Assembly: GCF_002979435.1 (NCBI RefSeq)
Contig: NZ_PCOV01000002.1
Coordinates: 620,001 to 684,000 of the forward strand
DNA: 64,000 nt
Source: Microbacterium sp. MYb66
GTDB taxonomy: Bacteria > Actinomycetota > Actinomycetes > Actinomycetales > Microbacteriaceae
Reading direction: 5' to 3'
The notes beneath the pieces were generated by a model, which worked only from the letters and a program-made list of their open reading frames with translations, ran no database searches and was not told the origin of the DNA. Positions 16,091-25,822 of this stretch are shown here, one piece after another. The position numbers and the translations under genes were made by a program. Position 1 is the stretch's first letter. Each line of letters starts with the position of its first letter.

Positions 16091-17086
16091 TCAGGCGGAT
16101 GCGCGAACCACGAGCTCCGTCGGCAGGATGGTCGTGGTCGGCGGGTCCTCCCCCGCGAGACGCGACAGCAGCACGCGCGCCATGGTCTCACCCTGCGCGT
16201 ACATCGGCTGGCGCATCGTCGTGAGCTGCGGATCGGTCGTGATCGCGACCGAGGAGTCGTCGAAGCCGACCAGCGCGATGTCCTCGGGGACCCGCACCCC
16301 GGCGGCACGCAGCACCGTCAGTGCTCCGCGGGCCATCAGGTCGCTGGCCACGAAGATCGCATCGGGACGGCCGCCGTCGAGCAGCCGCCGCGCCGCATCC
16401 GCTCCGCTGGCCTCGCTGTAGTCGCCCTCCTCCTCCGCGTACGGCGTCAGCCCGGCCTCCGCGAGCGCCGCGCGGAATCCCTGGATGCGGTCGCCCGACG
16501 AGACCATCGTCAACGGGCCGGAGATCGTCGCGATCCGCGTCCGTCCGATGTCGAGCAGTCGACGGGTCGCCTCGCGGGCGCCGGCGACGTTGTCGACGTC
16601 GACGACGTAGTCGCCCTCGAGTCGACGCACGGGCCGACCGCCGTAGACCACCGGCACCGCGTCCGCGACCCTGTCGATGAATGCGTCGCTCGTGTGATGC
16701 GACACGATCAGCGCACCGTCGACGCCGCCGTTGCGCACGAAGCCGGTCATCTTGTCACCCGGGTCGTCACTGGCGATCAGGAGATTGAGCAGGTAGTCGG
16801 AACCGCCGAGGGCGCCCGTGATGCCGGCGACGATCGCGGCGAAGAACGGGTCGCCGAAGAACCGGTTCGTGTCTTCCGGCACGATCAGCGCGATCGCGTG
16901 CGTCTGCCGCGAGGCGAGCGACCGTGCGGCCCGGTTGGGCACGTAGTTCAGCTCGTCGATCGCCGCGCGCACCGCGGCGAGCGCCTCCGGGCTCACCGCC
17001 GTCGATCCGTTCACGACGCGCGACACGGTCGACCGGGAGACACCGGCAGCGGATGCCACTTCTTCGATCGTCGCTCGGGGCGACAT
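16091..17086 (-). CDS. cebR: LacI-family repressor, CebR/CelR-type cellobiose regulator
   Basis: 331 residues. The LacI helix-turn-helix is 'TIEEVASAAGVSRSTVSRVV' followed by hinge 'ALAAVRAAIDELNYVPNRAARSLAS'; a periplasmic-binding-like sugar domain follows. ATG 17086 (MSPRATIEEVA) is preferred over GTG 17098. It is the last gene after beta-glucosidase, with a 120 nt gap. Assignment to CebR/CelR rests on linkage and on two copies of TGGGAGCGCTCCCA at the operon promoter, the site known for Streptomyces CebR and Thermobifida CelR, which cellobiose relieves. Confidence 0.85.
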   Translation of the reverse strand: MSPRATIEEVASAAGVSRSTVSRVVNGSTAVSPEALAAVRAAIDELNYVPNRAARSLASRQTHAIALIVPEDTNRFFGDPFFAAIVAGITGALGGSDYLLNLLIASDDPGDKMTGFVRNGGVDGALIVSHHTSDAFIDRVADAVPVVYGGRPVRRLEGDYVVDVDNVAGAREATRRLLDIGRTRIATISGPLTMVSSGDRIQGFRAALAEAGLTPYAEEEGDYSEASGADAARRLLDGGRPDAIFVASDLMARGALTVLRAAGVRVPEDIALVGFDDSSVAITTDPQLTTMRQPMYAQGETMARVLLSRLAGEDPPTTTILPTELVVRASA

Positions 17087-17206
17087 CAGCGTACGCACTC
17101 TTCCATCGCCCTATTCTCACTGACGTTCCCGCTCCGAACCGCGCAATCGGTGGCATGCCCGTCCCGGATGCCGCCATTCGCGCGATTCGAGAGCCGAAAG
17201 CGGCAC

Positions 17207-18646
17207 CTACAGCGACCGGGCGGCGATGATGCGCGCGTACTCCCGACCGGAGTCCTTCAGCGATCGCTCCTGCGTGTCGTAGTCGACGCGCACGATGCCG
17301 AAGCGCTTGTCGTACCCCCAGGCCCACTCGTAGTTGTCGAACATCGACCAGTAGAAGTAGCCCCGAACGTCGACCCCGGCATCCGCCGCGTCGAGCACCG
17401 CGCCGAGGTGCAGGCGCAGGAACTCGGTGCGGTCGGCGTCGTGCACGCGGGTCTCGCCCTCCTCGACCACGGCGACGTCGTCGTAGGCAGCGCCGTTCTC
17501 GGTCATGTACAGCACGGTGCCCGCAGGCTCGGCGTACTCGGTCCAGACCCGCTGCAGCACCCGGGTGAGCCCCTCGGGCTGCACCTCCCAGTTCTGCGCC
17601 GTGCGCGGGAGCCCCCGCTCGACCGCGTGGATGCCGTCGCTCGACGGGTACGGGCTGCGACCCACCCGCTCGGTGGCGGGTCCGCCGGAGACCGGAGCCT
17701 CGGCCGGAGCCGAGCCGGACACGAAGTCGCCGTGGTAGTAGTTCACGCCCTGGGTGTCGATGTGCTGCGAGATCGTCTCGAGGTCGCCGCCGTGGACCGC
17801 GGTCTCGAATCGAGCGACCGCGTCGGCATCCACCGCACGGATGTCCTCGACGATGTCGGCCGGGTAGCTCCCGCGATAGATCGGGTCGAGGAACCAGCGG
17901 TTGAACTGTCCGTCCACGCGGCGCGCGGCATCGACGTCGGCCGGGTTCTGGGGGTCGGCGGGATCGGCGACCGTGTGGTTCAGGGTGATGCCGAGATTGA
18001 GCGACGCATCGCGCCCCCGCAGCTCCTGGATCGTCCTGCCGTGGGCGAGCAGCAGATGGTGCGAGGCGAGCAGGCCCTCCGCGATGCTGGTGTGTCCCGG
18101 CGCGTGCTCCCCCGCCGTATAGGAGAGGAACGACGAGCACCACGGCTCGTTGAGGGTCGTCCACACGTTCACCCGGTCCCCCAGGGCGTCATGCATCGTG
18201 CCCGCATACTCGAGGAAGCGGTCGACCGTGTCCCGGTTCGTCCAGCCCCCGGCATCCTGCAGCGCCTGCGGCATGTCCCAGTGGTACAGCGTCAGCCAGG
18301 GCAGGATGTCGGCACCGAGCACCTCATCGACCAGGCGCTCGTAGAAGTCGACGCCGGCGGCGTTCACCGCGCCGCCGTCCGGACGGACCCGCGACCACGA
18401 CGTGGAGAAGCGGTACGTCTGCAGTCCCAGCTGCTTCATGAGCGCGACGTCCTGCGGGTACCGGTGGTAGTGGTCGCACGCGACATCGCCGTTGTCGCCG
18501 CCGATCACGGCGCCGGGCTCGCGGGCGAACGCGTCCCAGATGGATGCCGTACGCCCGTCCTCGAACGCCGCCCCCTCGATCTGGTACGCCGCGGTGGCGG
18601 CGCCGAAGAGGAAGTTCTCGGGGAAGGAGCGGGTCATAGGGGTCAT
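17207..18646 (-). CDS. Beta-glucosidase, glycoside hydrolase family 1
   Basis: Cytoplasmic enzyme of 479 residues (no signal peptide) that cleaves imported cellobiose or other beta-glucosides to glucose. N-terminal GH1 signature 'FLFGAATAAYQIEGA'; acid/base Glu167 in 'TLNEPW'; nucleophile Glu383 in 'YMTENG'; aglycone-side 'FDNYEWAWGYDKRFG' near residue 440. Length is normal for GH1. ATG 18646 overlaps the permease stop as ATGA. In Streptomyces the equivalent is BglC beside cebEFG. Confidence 0.96.
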   Translation of the reverse strand: MTPMTRSFPENFLFGAATAAYQIEGAAFEDGRTASIWDAFAREPGAVIGGDNGDVACDHYHRYPQDVALMKQLGLQTYRFSTSWSRVRPDGGAVNAAGVDFYERLVDEVLGADILPWLTLYHWDMPQALQDAGGWTNRDTVDRFLEYAGTMHDALGDRVNVWTTLNEPWCSSFLSYTAGEHAPGHTSIAEGLLASHHLLLAHGRTIQELRGRDASLNLGITLNHTVADPADPQNPADVDAARRVDGQFNRWFLDPIYRGSYPADIVEDIRAVDADAVARFETAVHGGDLETISQHIDTQGVNYYHGDFVSGSAPAEAPVSGGPATERVGRSPYPSSDGIHAVERGLPRTAQNWEVQPEGLTRVLQRVWTEYAEPAGTVLYMTENGAAYDDVAVVEEGETRVHDADRTEFLRLHLGAVLDAADAGVDVRGYFYWSMFDNYEWAWGYDKRFGIVRVDYDTQERSLKDSGREYARIIAARSL

Positions 18647-19533
18647 CCTTTCACCGCGCCCGCCATGATGCCACTGACCAGCTGCCGACCCGCGACCACG
18701 AAGAGCACGAGCAGGGGGAGGGTCGCGAGCACCGCGCCGGCGAGCACGATCGAGTAGTCGATGTAGTACCCCGACTGCAGCTGGCTGAGCGCCGTCTGCA
18801 GGGTCGGGTTCTGCGGGGAGAGCACGATCAGCGGCCACAGATAGTCGGTCCAGGCCGTCATGAACGTGAAGAGTCCGAGGATCGCCATGGCCGGCCGTGC
18901 CGCGGGAAGACCGACGGTCAGGAACGTGCGGAACTGGTTCGCACCGTCCATGCGCGCGGCTTCGATCAACTCGTCCGGGATCACGTCGACCAGGTACTGC
19001 CGCATGAAGAACACGCCGAAGGCGGTGACGAGGGTCGGCACGATGACCGCACCGATCGAGCCGGTCCACCCGAGCTCGCGCATCAGCATGAACAGCGGGA
19101 TGATGCCCAGCTGAGTCGGGATCGCCATCGTCGCGATCACGAAGATCATCAGTCCGTCGCGACCCTTGAAGCGGAGCTTCGCGAACGCGTAGCCCGCAAG
19201 CGTCGAGAACGTGACGACCGAGATGGTGATGATGCCCGAGATCAGGAACGAGTTGCCCAGGGCGAGCCAGAACGGGATCGCGTCGAAGACCTTGGCCGCG
19301 TTGGCCAGGAAGTTGCCGCCGGGGATCAGGGGCAGGGTCTCGCCGCGGGTGGCGTTCGTGCCGCTCGCGACCACGACCGACCACCACAGCGGGTACACGC
19401 TGCCGATGATGAATGCGGCGAGGAGTCCGTAAGTGAGGAATCCGGGGCGGCTGCCGATGCCGGCGGTGCCGGATGATGCGCTTCGCCGACGGCGGATCTT
19501 CTCGGGGACGCTCAGCGCCTGCGTGGCGGTCAT
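18643..19533 (-). CDS. cebG: Cellobiose ABC importer permease CebG
   Basis: CUT1 MalG-type permease of 296 residues with about six membrane segments and EAA loop 'AARMDGANQFRTFLTVGLPAARP'. It overlaps both neighbours by 4 nt (ATGA), showing tight coupling to CebF and to beta-glucosidase. The ceb name is by synteny and operator match; no ATPase is encoded nearby, consistent with a shared MsmK-type ATPase. Confidence 0.9.
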   Translation of the reverse strand: MTATQALSVPEKIRRRRSASSGTAGIGSRPGFLTYGLLAAFIIGSVYPLWWSVVVASGTNATRGETLPLIPGGNFLANAAKVFDAIPFWLALGNSFLISGIITISVVTFSTLAGYAFAKLRFKGRDGLMIFVIATMAIPTQLGIIPLFMLMRELGWTGSIGAVIVPTLVTAFGVFFMRQYLVDVIPDELIEAARMDGANQFRTFLTVGLPAARPAMAILGLFTFMTAWTDYLWPLIVLSPQNPTLQTALSQLQSGYYIDYSIVLAGAVLATLPLLVLFVVAGRQLVSGIMAGAVKG

Positions 19534-20618
19534 CGCGCGTTCTCCTCGGTCGTGGTGGCGAGCGTCGTGGCCGCGGCCGCGGCGGAAGCGGCCGTGGCGG
19601 CGGTGCGGGCACGGCGTCGGGCCGCGCGGTTCTTGGGGGCGTCTCCGGTGGAGATGCGCCGGGAGATCAGGAAATTGATCACGCCGATGCCGACGATCAG
19701 CAGGAACAGCAGGATGGCGACGGCGGATGCCTCACCGAGGTTCCGCCGGAAGAACGCGAGCTCCCACAGGAACAGCACGGTGGTCTGGAACTGCCGGTCG
19801 CTGCCGCCGATGCCGCCGGCGGTCGACACGTCGAAGAGGCGCGGCTCGGCGAAGATCTGCAGCCCGCCGATCGTCGCGGTGATGATCACGAAGATCAGGG
19901 TCGGCCGGATCGTCGGGATCGTGATCGAGAAGAAGCGGCGCGCGGCACCGGCCCCGTCGAGGGCTGCCGACTCGTACAGGTCACGCGGCACCGCCTGCAT
20001 CGCCGCGAGCAGGATGAGCGCGTTGTATCCGGTCCAGCGGAAGTTCACCATCACCGCGATCGCGATGTGCGAGAGGGCGGTGTTGTGCTTCCACTCCTGA
20101 TCGGCGATGCCGATGAGGTTCAGCAGGTTGTTGGCGAGGCCGTCCGCCTCGTTGAAGATGCTGGAGAAGATGATGGCCACGGCGACCGGGGTGACCACGA
20201 ACGGGATGAGCACGCTCATCCGCCAGAAGGTCGGGGCGCGGAGCCCGCGGTCGAGGAGGTAGGCGATCACGAGCGCCACGGCCAGCTGCGGGATCGCGGA
20301 GAGCAGGAAGATGCTCAAGGTGTTGCCGATGGAGTTCCAGAACATCGCGTCGCCGAGGATCTCGACGAAGTTGCCGACGCCGACGAAGTCGCCTTCGCCC
20401 TTGAGGAGGTCCCACTCGTGCACGGCCACCCACACCGTGTACAGCAGCGGGAACAGACCGACCAGTCCGAACAGCAGGAAGAAGGGCGAGATGTAGAAGT
20501 ACGGAGAGGCGTTCTGGTCGAACCGCGAGACGCGGTGGCGCCACGGTCGCTTCGGCGGAGCATCCGTCGCCGCGGCGGGTGCGGTGCGCTGCTCCGTGGG
20601 CGGGGCGGTGAGAGTCAT
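19530..20618 (-). CDS. cebF: Cellobiose ABC importer permease CebF
   Basis: MalF-type permease of 362 residues. The N-terminal 40 residues are Ala/Pro/Arg-rich and cytoplasmic, then the first membrane segment 'YISPFFLLFGLVGLFPLLYTVWVAV'; EAA loop 'ESAALDGAGAARRFFSITIP' near residue 225. The tail carries an unusual Ala/Thr-rich stretch (about 335-362). It starts 96 nt after the binding-protein stop, with a hairpin in between. Confidence 0.9.
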   Translation of the reverse strand: MTLTAPPTEQRTAPAAATDAPPKRPWRHRVSRFDQNASPYFYISPFFLLFGLVGLFPLLYTVWVAVHEWDLLKGEGDFVGVGNFVEILGDAMFWNSIGNTLSIFLLSAIPQLAVALVIAYLLDRGLRAPTFWRMSVLIPFVVTPVAVAIIFSSIFNEADGLANNLLNLIGIADQEWKHNTALSHIAIAVMVNFRWTGYNALILLAAMQAVPRDLYESAALDGAGAARRFFSITIPTIRPTLIFVIITATIGGLQIFAEPRLFDVSTAGGIGGSDRQFQTTVLFLWELAFFRRNLGEASAVAILLFLLIVGIGVINFLISRRISTGDAPKNRAARRRARTAATAASAAAAATTLATTTEENAR

Positions 20619-20649
20619 GGAGGTTCCTTGTCTCGGGTTTCCGAGGAGT

Positions 20650-20706
20650 TCCCGTCGCAGTCCCCGTCGCTCACCGCATGCGGGAGAGACAGGAACTGCG
20701 ACGGGA
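20650..20706 (-). other. Intercistronic hairpin downstream of the cebE binding-protein gene
   Basis: TCCCGTCGCAGT (20650-20661) pairs with ACTGCGACGGGA (20695-20706), 12-bp arms around 33 nt. It sits 8 nt after the cebE stop and before cebF. Such hairpins after a binding-protein gene commonly protect the upstream mRNA or attenuate read-through, keeping binding protein in excess over permease. Confidence 0.65.
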
Positions 20707-20714
20707 GGGGCGGG

Positions 20715-22025
20715 TCAGCCGACGAGGTCGTTCAGCAGGCCGACGGCCTGGTCCCAGGCACCCTGGGTGTCGGTCTCGCCGCGGTCCAGGCTGCTGAGAG
20801 CCGGGCCGAAGACGTTCTCCTGGATGACCGAGTCGTCGGCACCCTTGAACTGGGCGACGACTCCCTTGGCACGCTCGGCGAGGATCGCACCGGTCGGAGC
20901 GTCGTTGAAGAACGCGTTCGGCGTCGCCTCCTCGGCGAGCGTCTCCTGCGCCTTGATCGTCGAGGGGAAGTTGCCCGCGGCGGCGGACTGCTTCACCTGC
21001 TGCTCGGGCTGCGTCAGCCAGTCGGCGAGCTCAGCGGCCGCCTTCTTGTGCTGCGAGGACTCCGGGATCGACAGGAACGCGCCACCCCAGTTGGCCGCGC
21101 CCCCGGGGAACACGTCGGCGAAGTCCCATCCGGTCGACGCGTCTCCGCCGCCGGCCTCGACCTGGCCCTGCACCACGCCGAGCATCCAGCCGGGGCACAC
21201 GAAGGTCGCGAAGGTCCCGTCGACGAACGACTTGCCGCCGTTCCAGTCCCAGGCGGTCTGCGCGGCGGACTGGCCGCCCTCGGTCGCCGCGCCCAGCAGC
21301 TCGAAGCGCTCCTTGAGCTCGGCGTTGTCCTCGACGTTCAGCTCGCCGTCGGTCGTGTAGTAGCCCTCGTCGAGCTGGTTGACCATGGCGTTCCAGACGA
21401 AGCCGGAGTGGTCGTACCAGGCCTTTCCGGTCTTCGCCGTGTAGTCGGCGCCGACCTTGAAGTAGTTCTCCCAGTCGCCGTTCAGCAGCTCGGCCACGGA
21501 CTCGCGGTCGCTGGGGAGGCCGGCGGCCTCGAACGCGGCGCCGTTGTAGCAGATGCCGCTCGGACCGATGTCGGTGCCGTAGCCGATGACGCGGCCTTCG
21601 GCGTCGGTGGCCTGACCGTACTTCCAGTCGACCCAGTCGGCCTTGCGGTCTTCGATGCCGTAGTCGCGCAGGTCGGCGAAGGTGTCGGAGACGTCCATGA
21701 TGGCGCCGAGCCATCCCTCTTCGATCGCGACGATGTCGCTGAGGCCGGAGCCGGCGGCGATCTTGGTGAACGCATCGGTCCGGGCGTTGCCGCCGGTGTC
21801 GATGTTGGTCGCCTCGATCGTGACGTTCGGGTGCTCCTTCTCGTACTCCTTGTAGAGGTCTTCGTATCCGAAGGTGCCGAAGGTGGTGACGGTCAGCGTG
21901 ACGTCTTCATCGCCGCTTCCCTCGGTGGCGTCGCCGGTGCCGCCGGCGCAGCCGGCCAGGGCGAGGGCGGAGACGGATGCCACGGCGGCAGTCACGAGGA
22001 TCCGGTGGCGGGCACGTGTGTTCAC
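20715..22025 (-). CDS. cebE: Cellobiose/oligosaccharide-binding lipoprotein CebE
   Basis: Family 1 extracellular solute-binding protein of 436 residues. Signal peptide with basic start MNTRARHR and lipobox LAGC at about residues 22-25; the mature part starts CAGGTGDATEGSGDED, a typical flexible linker. GTG 22025 has AAAGGAG upstream. First gene of the operon cebE-cebF-cebG-GH1-cebR. Beta-glucoside binding is inferred from the linked GH1 and the CebR boxes. Confidence 0.9.
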   Translation of the reverse strand: MNTRARHRILVTAAVASVSALALAGCAGGTGDATEGSGDEDVTLTVTTFGTFGYEDLYKEYEKEHPNVTIEATNIDTGGNARTDAFTKIAAGSGLSDIVAIEEGWLGAIMDVSDTFADLRDYGIEDRKADWVDWKYGQATDAEGRVIGYGTDIGPSGICYNGAAFEAAGLPSDRESVAELLNGDWENYFKVGADYTAKTGKAWYDHSGFVWNAMVNQLDEGYYTTDGELNVEDNAELKERFELLGAATEGGQSAAQTAWDWNGGKSFVDGTFATFVCPGWMLGVVQGQVEAGGGDASTGWDFADVFPGGAANWGGAFLSIPESSQHKKAAAELADWLTQPEQQVKQSAAAGNFPSTIKAQETLAEEATPNAFFNDAPTGAILAERAKGVVAQFKGADDSVIQENVFGPALSSLDRGETDTQGAWDQAVGLLNDLVG

Positions 22026-22073
22026 AGTTCACTCCTTTGTGGGTTCGTGCGGTGTTGGTGCTTCGGGCGTTCA

Positions 22074-22130
22074 TGGGAGCGCTCCCACGAACTGAGCAGT
22101 CACTCTATGGGAGCGCTCCCACGGTGTCAA
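22074..22130 (-). promoter_or_regulatory. ceb operon promoter with two CebR/CelR operators
   Basis: Minus strand: -35 TTGACA (22130-22125), 17-bp spacer, -10 TAGAGT (22107-22102). One perfect operator TGGGAGCGCTCCCA (22108-22121) sits inside the spacer; an identical copy (22074-22087) lies just downstream of the start point. The centres are 34 bp apart, close to three helical turns, suiting cooperative binding. The 14-mer is the published CebR/CelR consensus. Confidence 0.9.
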
Positions 22131-22248
22131 GCGGGCCGGGTGCTGGGCGGGATCCGTGCACGACTCAGGAAGGCCACGCCACTTCTGCCCACCGCAGCCC
22201 CGCTTCCGCTCGATCCATCCCGTTTCTCCTGCGCCGGGCACGGAGGGG

Positions 22249-22260
22249 TAGCCTTGCTCG
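22249..22260 (+). promoter_or_regulatory. Leaderless-type -10 of apt
   Basis: TAGCCT (22249-22254) is followed by exactly 6 nt and the GTG start of apt, with no Shine-Dalgarno. The same TAGCCT-N6-start arrangement precedes the GH13 gene at 25885. Confidence 0.55.
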
Positions 22261-22794
22261 GTGCCCGAAGCCACGCTCTCTCCTGCCCTCATCCGCGCCG
22301 AAGCCCTGATCCGCAACGTGCCGGACTACCCGCAGCCGGGCATCATCTTCCGCGACATCACCCCGCTCCTCGCCGACGCCGAGGCCCTCCGGGTCACGAC
22401 CGACGCGATCATCGAGCCCTTCGCCGGCCAGTTCGACGTGATCGCCGGCATCGAGGCGCGCGGCTTCATCCTCGCCAGCGCCGCCGCGATCGCCGCGGGC
22501 GTGGGCCTCATCCCGATCCGCAAGGCGGGCAAGCTGCCCCGCCCCGCGGCATCCGTCGACTACGCCCTCGAGTACGGCACCGCCACGATCGAGATGCACG
22601 ACGACCTGCCCGCAGGATCCCGCGTACTCCTCATCGACGACGTGCTCGCCACCGGCGGCACCCTCGCCGCCGGTCGGGAACTCGTCGAGCGACTCGGCAG
22701 CCACGTCGTCGGCATCTCGGTGCTGTTCGAGATCGACGGACTCGGCGGACGCGAAGCCGTCGGCGACCTGCACACCGTCTTCCACTCCGCGTAG
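22261..22794 (+). CDS. apt: Adenine phosphoribosyltransferase
   Basis: Purine salvage: adenine + PRPP to AMP, cytoplasmic. 177 residues. N-terminal '[20 protein letters not shown]' is diagnostic for Apt; the PRPP loop is '[16 protein letters not shown]' at about residues 121-136. GTG 22261 begins [17 protein letters not shown]. It precedes purS by 80 nt on the same strand, so the purine genes may form one unit, though purS has its own -10 (TAGACT at about 22834). Confidence 0.96.
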   Translation: MPEATLSPALIRAEALIRNVPDYPQPGIIFRDITPLLADAEALRVTTDAIIEPFAGQFDVIAGIEARGFILASAAAIAAGVGLIPIRKAGKLPRPAASVDYALEYGTATIEMHDDLPAGSRVLLIDDVLATGGTLAAGRELVERLGSHVVGISVLFEIDGLGGREAVGDLHTVFHSA

Positions 22795-22874
22795 CCGCTC
22801 CGGCACCGGGAAGAGCGCGGACGCCGGGGCAGTAGACTGGGTTCGCCCGTCCGCCCGCGACTCTTGGAGCCGTC

Positions 22875-23119
22875 ATGCCCACCATCGTCGTCGACGTCAT
22901 GCCCAAGCCCGAACTGCTCGACCCGCAGGGGAAGGCCGTCTCCGGCGCCTTCGCACGCCTGGGCGTCGAGGGCTTCACCGATGTCCGCATCGGCAAGCGC
23001 TTCGAGCTCACCGTCGAGGGCGAGGTCACCGACGAGGTCCTCGCCGAGGCCCGGCGCCTTGCCGACGAGGTGCTCTCCAACTCCGTGATCGAAGACGTCG
23101 TCGGCATCGAGGTCGCCGA

Positions 23120-23123
<4 letters not shown>
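22875..23123 (+). CDS. purS: Phosphoribosylformylglycinamidine synthase subunit PurS
   Basis: 82 residues, the small bridging subunit of the PurS-PurQ-PurL complex that makes FGAM. Starts [20 protein letters not shown], the usual PurS opening, and has a conserved '[10 protein letters not shown]' strand. ATG 22875 has TTGGAG upstream. The stop overlaps the purQ GTG by 4 nt. Confidence 0.96.
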
Positions 23124-23827
<704 letters not shown>

Positions 23828-23862
23828 CCCCGACCCGACCCACCCCCTTCGGCACGAACCAG

Positions 23863-23887
23863 CCCCCTGCGTCTGCACGCACGGGGG
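23863..23887. terminator. Bidirectional hairpin between purQ and the convergent secreted-protein gene
   Basis: CCCCCTGCGT-ctgc-ACGCA with one bulged C then GGGGG. It lies 36 nt after the purQ stop and 11 nt after the convergent stop. It shares the motif GGGTGGCTCG with the spacer at 32.2 kb and belongs to the GACCCGGCC-type intergenic family. Confidence 0.65.
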
Positions 23888-23897
23888 TGGCTCGCCC

Positions 23898-25172
23898 TCA
23901 AGAGGCCGGGTCGACCGGGAGGGCGAAGGGGTTGTCCGCCGCCGCCGCGAGCAGGTACCAGGCCGTTGTGCCCGTGTGCAGGCTCGCGTAGTACAGGTCG
24001 CCGAACCCGGAGTCGAGACCGTCGTTCGACGTGGCGACGATCCCCTTGCCGTCGCCGTTCGGGGCATCGCGCTGCGCGAGCCGGATGCTCGCGAGCAGCG
24101 ACTCCGCGCGGTCGGCATCGCCCGCTCCGTCACGCAGCCGGAGGGCCAGAGCCAGATGTCCGCTGCCCTCGAACCACACCTTCGACACGTCGGTGTCGCT
24201 GATCGACGGGCCCTGGTACGGACCGTCGGTGGCGATCAGGTTCTCCAGCGTCCAGTCCAGCGCCGCCCCGTACCGCCGGTCTCCGGTGCCGAGGGAGCTC
24301 CAGGTCTGCGCATCCAGGGGGATCGGGTGCGTGTTGACCGTCGAGCCGTCGAGGAGCGTGCCGGTGTCGACGTGGCCGTCCGCGCTCTGCATGGCGGTGA
24401 CGAAGCTCGTGGCCACGGCGGCCCGCTCCGCCCACATGGGGTCATCCGTGAGCTGCGCCAGCTGCGTGAAGAACCCGGCGACGTCGCTGTTGTGCTCGGT
24501 GGACTTCCACGTCAACGACGTACCGTCATCCGTCTGGCCTCCGGTGTAGCCGTAGGGGGCGCGGACCGTGTCCGCGGTGTTCGTCTGAATCCACTGCGCG
24601 GTCCGCAGCGCTCCGTCGAGGTATCGCGCATCACCGGTCGCGTGGAAGAGGCGTGTGAGCGCCATCCCGACCCACGCCTGGTTCCCGGTGAACGTACCCG
24701 GCCCGGTGATCTCCACCCGCCCCTGCCGGATCCCGTGGGGTTCGTAGGATGCCCGGGTTCGCCCGTCGCCGATCGGGTCGCTCTCCTGCACGAAGAGCAG
24801 GGTGTCGCCGATCGTCCGCGCCCGACGGAGATCGTCGGGCAGTCCGCGAGCGGTGTAGGCGATCACCACCAGGGCGTCGTCGTAGACGAACGAGGGCGTG
24901 AAGTCCCAGCTCGGGGTGGTGAAGAACCCGCCCTGATAGCTGCGCGGCAGACACCGGCCGGCTCCGTCGCAGAACTCGTCGACACGGGCGTCCAGGAACT
25001 CATAGGCCCGCTCGACGGAGAGGCTCGGATCCGGCGTGCTCACCCCGGGCACCGCACCCTCCGAGGGCGCTCCCGCATCCGAGATCGCCGGTGCCGCGCC
25101 CGCGAGCACGGTCGCGGCGACGAGCGCGGCGGCGAGCAGCCACGGCGCGGATCGGCGCGGAGAGACGGACAT
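23898..25172 (-). CDS. Secreted six-hairpin glycosidase-like protein
   Basis: 424 residues. Signal peptide at about 1-28 ('RRSAPWLLAAALVAATVLAGAAPA') without a lipobox, so probably secreted free. The mature part has repeating alpha-helical hairpins with aromatic and acidic residues ('WDFTPSFVYDDALVVIAY', 'NQAWVGMALTRLFHATGDARYLDGA', 'WKSTEHNSDVAGFFTQLA', 'SGFGDLYYASLHTGTTAWYLLAA'), the pattern of (alpha/alpha)6-barrel enzymes. It may act on an extracellular or cell-surface polysaccharide. I cannot place it in a numbered GH family. It is monocistronic, convergent with purQ. Confidence 0.75.
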   Translation of the reverse strand: MSVSPRRSAPWLLAAALVAATVLAGAAPAISDAGAPSEGAVPGVSTPDPSLSVERAYEFLDARVDEFCDGAGRCLPRSYQGGFFTTPSWDFTPSFVYDDALVVIAYTARGLPDDLRRARTIGDTLLFVQESDPIGDGRTRASYEPHGIRQGRVEITGPGTFTGNQAWVGMALTRLFHATGDARYLDGALRTAQWIQTNTADTVRAPYGYTGGQTDDGTSLTWKSTEHNSDVAGFFTQLAQLTDDPMWAERAAVATSFVTAMQSADGHVDTGTLLDGSTVNTHPIPLDAQTWSSLGTGDRRYGAALDWTLENLIATDGPYQGPSISDTDVSKVWFEGSGHLALALRLRDGAGDADRAESLLASIRLAQRDAPNGDGKGIVATSNDGLDSGFGDLYYASLHTGTTAWYLLAAAADNPFALPVDPAS

Positions 25173-25338
25173 GGAGACCCCTCGGACGGAACCGCGGACC
25201 GAGTGCGTGGTCCGCGGGCGACCCGGAGGTCACGAAGAGTAGCCTGACCGGACCGTCGTCGCCGGGGAAGCGGCGAAAGTCTAGGTTCGTCTCTCCCTTC
25301 GGCGAGCATGATGCTCCGACCGTCGACGGCGCCGTCGG

Positions 25339-25767
25339 TCAGCCGAGCGCCGGCGGCCACACGCCGATCAGCACGGCCATCACCACGACCGTGACCAGCT
25401 CGTGCGCGATATTGAGGGTGGTCAGCTTCGTGGAGCGTCCTTCGAACGCGTCGTGCGTGATGAAACGGGCGGCCGTGAAGCCCGCCCACAGCGTGACAGC
25501 GGTGACGATGGTGCCCCAGAAGAACGGTCCGCCGTAGAAATGCCAGGCGATGGCGGATGCCCCGGCGAGCACCCACGCCGTGATGAAGCTCACGATGACC
25601 GTGGTGATGATGGGCCACATCGCCGTGGCCGCCGGACGATCCATGTCGACGTCTGCCAGCTTCGACCAGCGGGTGCCGAACACCTTCGGGGCGTACCAGA
25701 TCGAGCCGACGAGCATGCTCGACGCGGTGGCCAGAAGGACCGCCCAGTAGTTGATCTCGGGAACCAT
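25339..25767 (-). CDS. DUF1761 family membrane protein
   Basis: 142 residues with four hydrophobic segments: 'YWAVLLATASSMLVGSIWYA', 'ITTVIVSFITAWVLAGAS', 'FFWGTIVTAVTLWAGFTAARF' and 'HELVTVVVMAVLIGVW'. The first segment with 'GSIWYAPKVFGTRW' is typical of DUF1761. ATG 25767 is preferred over GTG 25779 because GTGGAGG provides a ribosome site. Function of the family is unknown. The spacer 25173-25338 shows nothing clear. Confidence 0.82.
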   Translation of the reverse strand: MVPEINYWAVLLATASSMLVGSIWYAPKVFGTRWSKLADVDMDRPAATAMWPIITTVIVSFITAWVLAGASAIAWHFYGGPFFWGTIVTAVTLWAGFTAARFITHDAFEGRSTKLTTLNIAHELVTVVVMAVLIGVWPPALG

Positions 25768-25822
25768 GACAGCCTCCACTCATCGGATGCCGCCACCATA
25801 CTCCCCGGCAGGCCGCACCCCT

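Noticed and set aside
23898..25172. Assignment of the secreted protein to a specific GH family (e.g. GH76 or GH8)
   Set aside because: The helical-hairpin pattern fits several families and I cannot identify a family-specific catalytic pair by eye.
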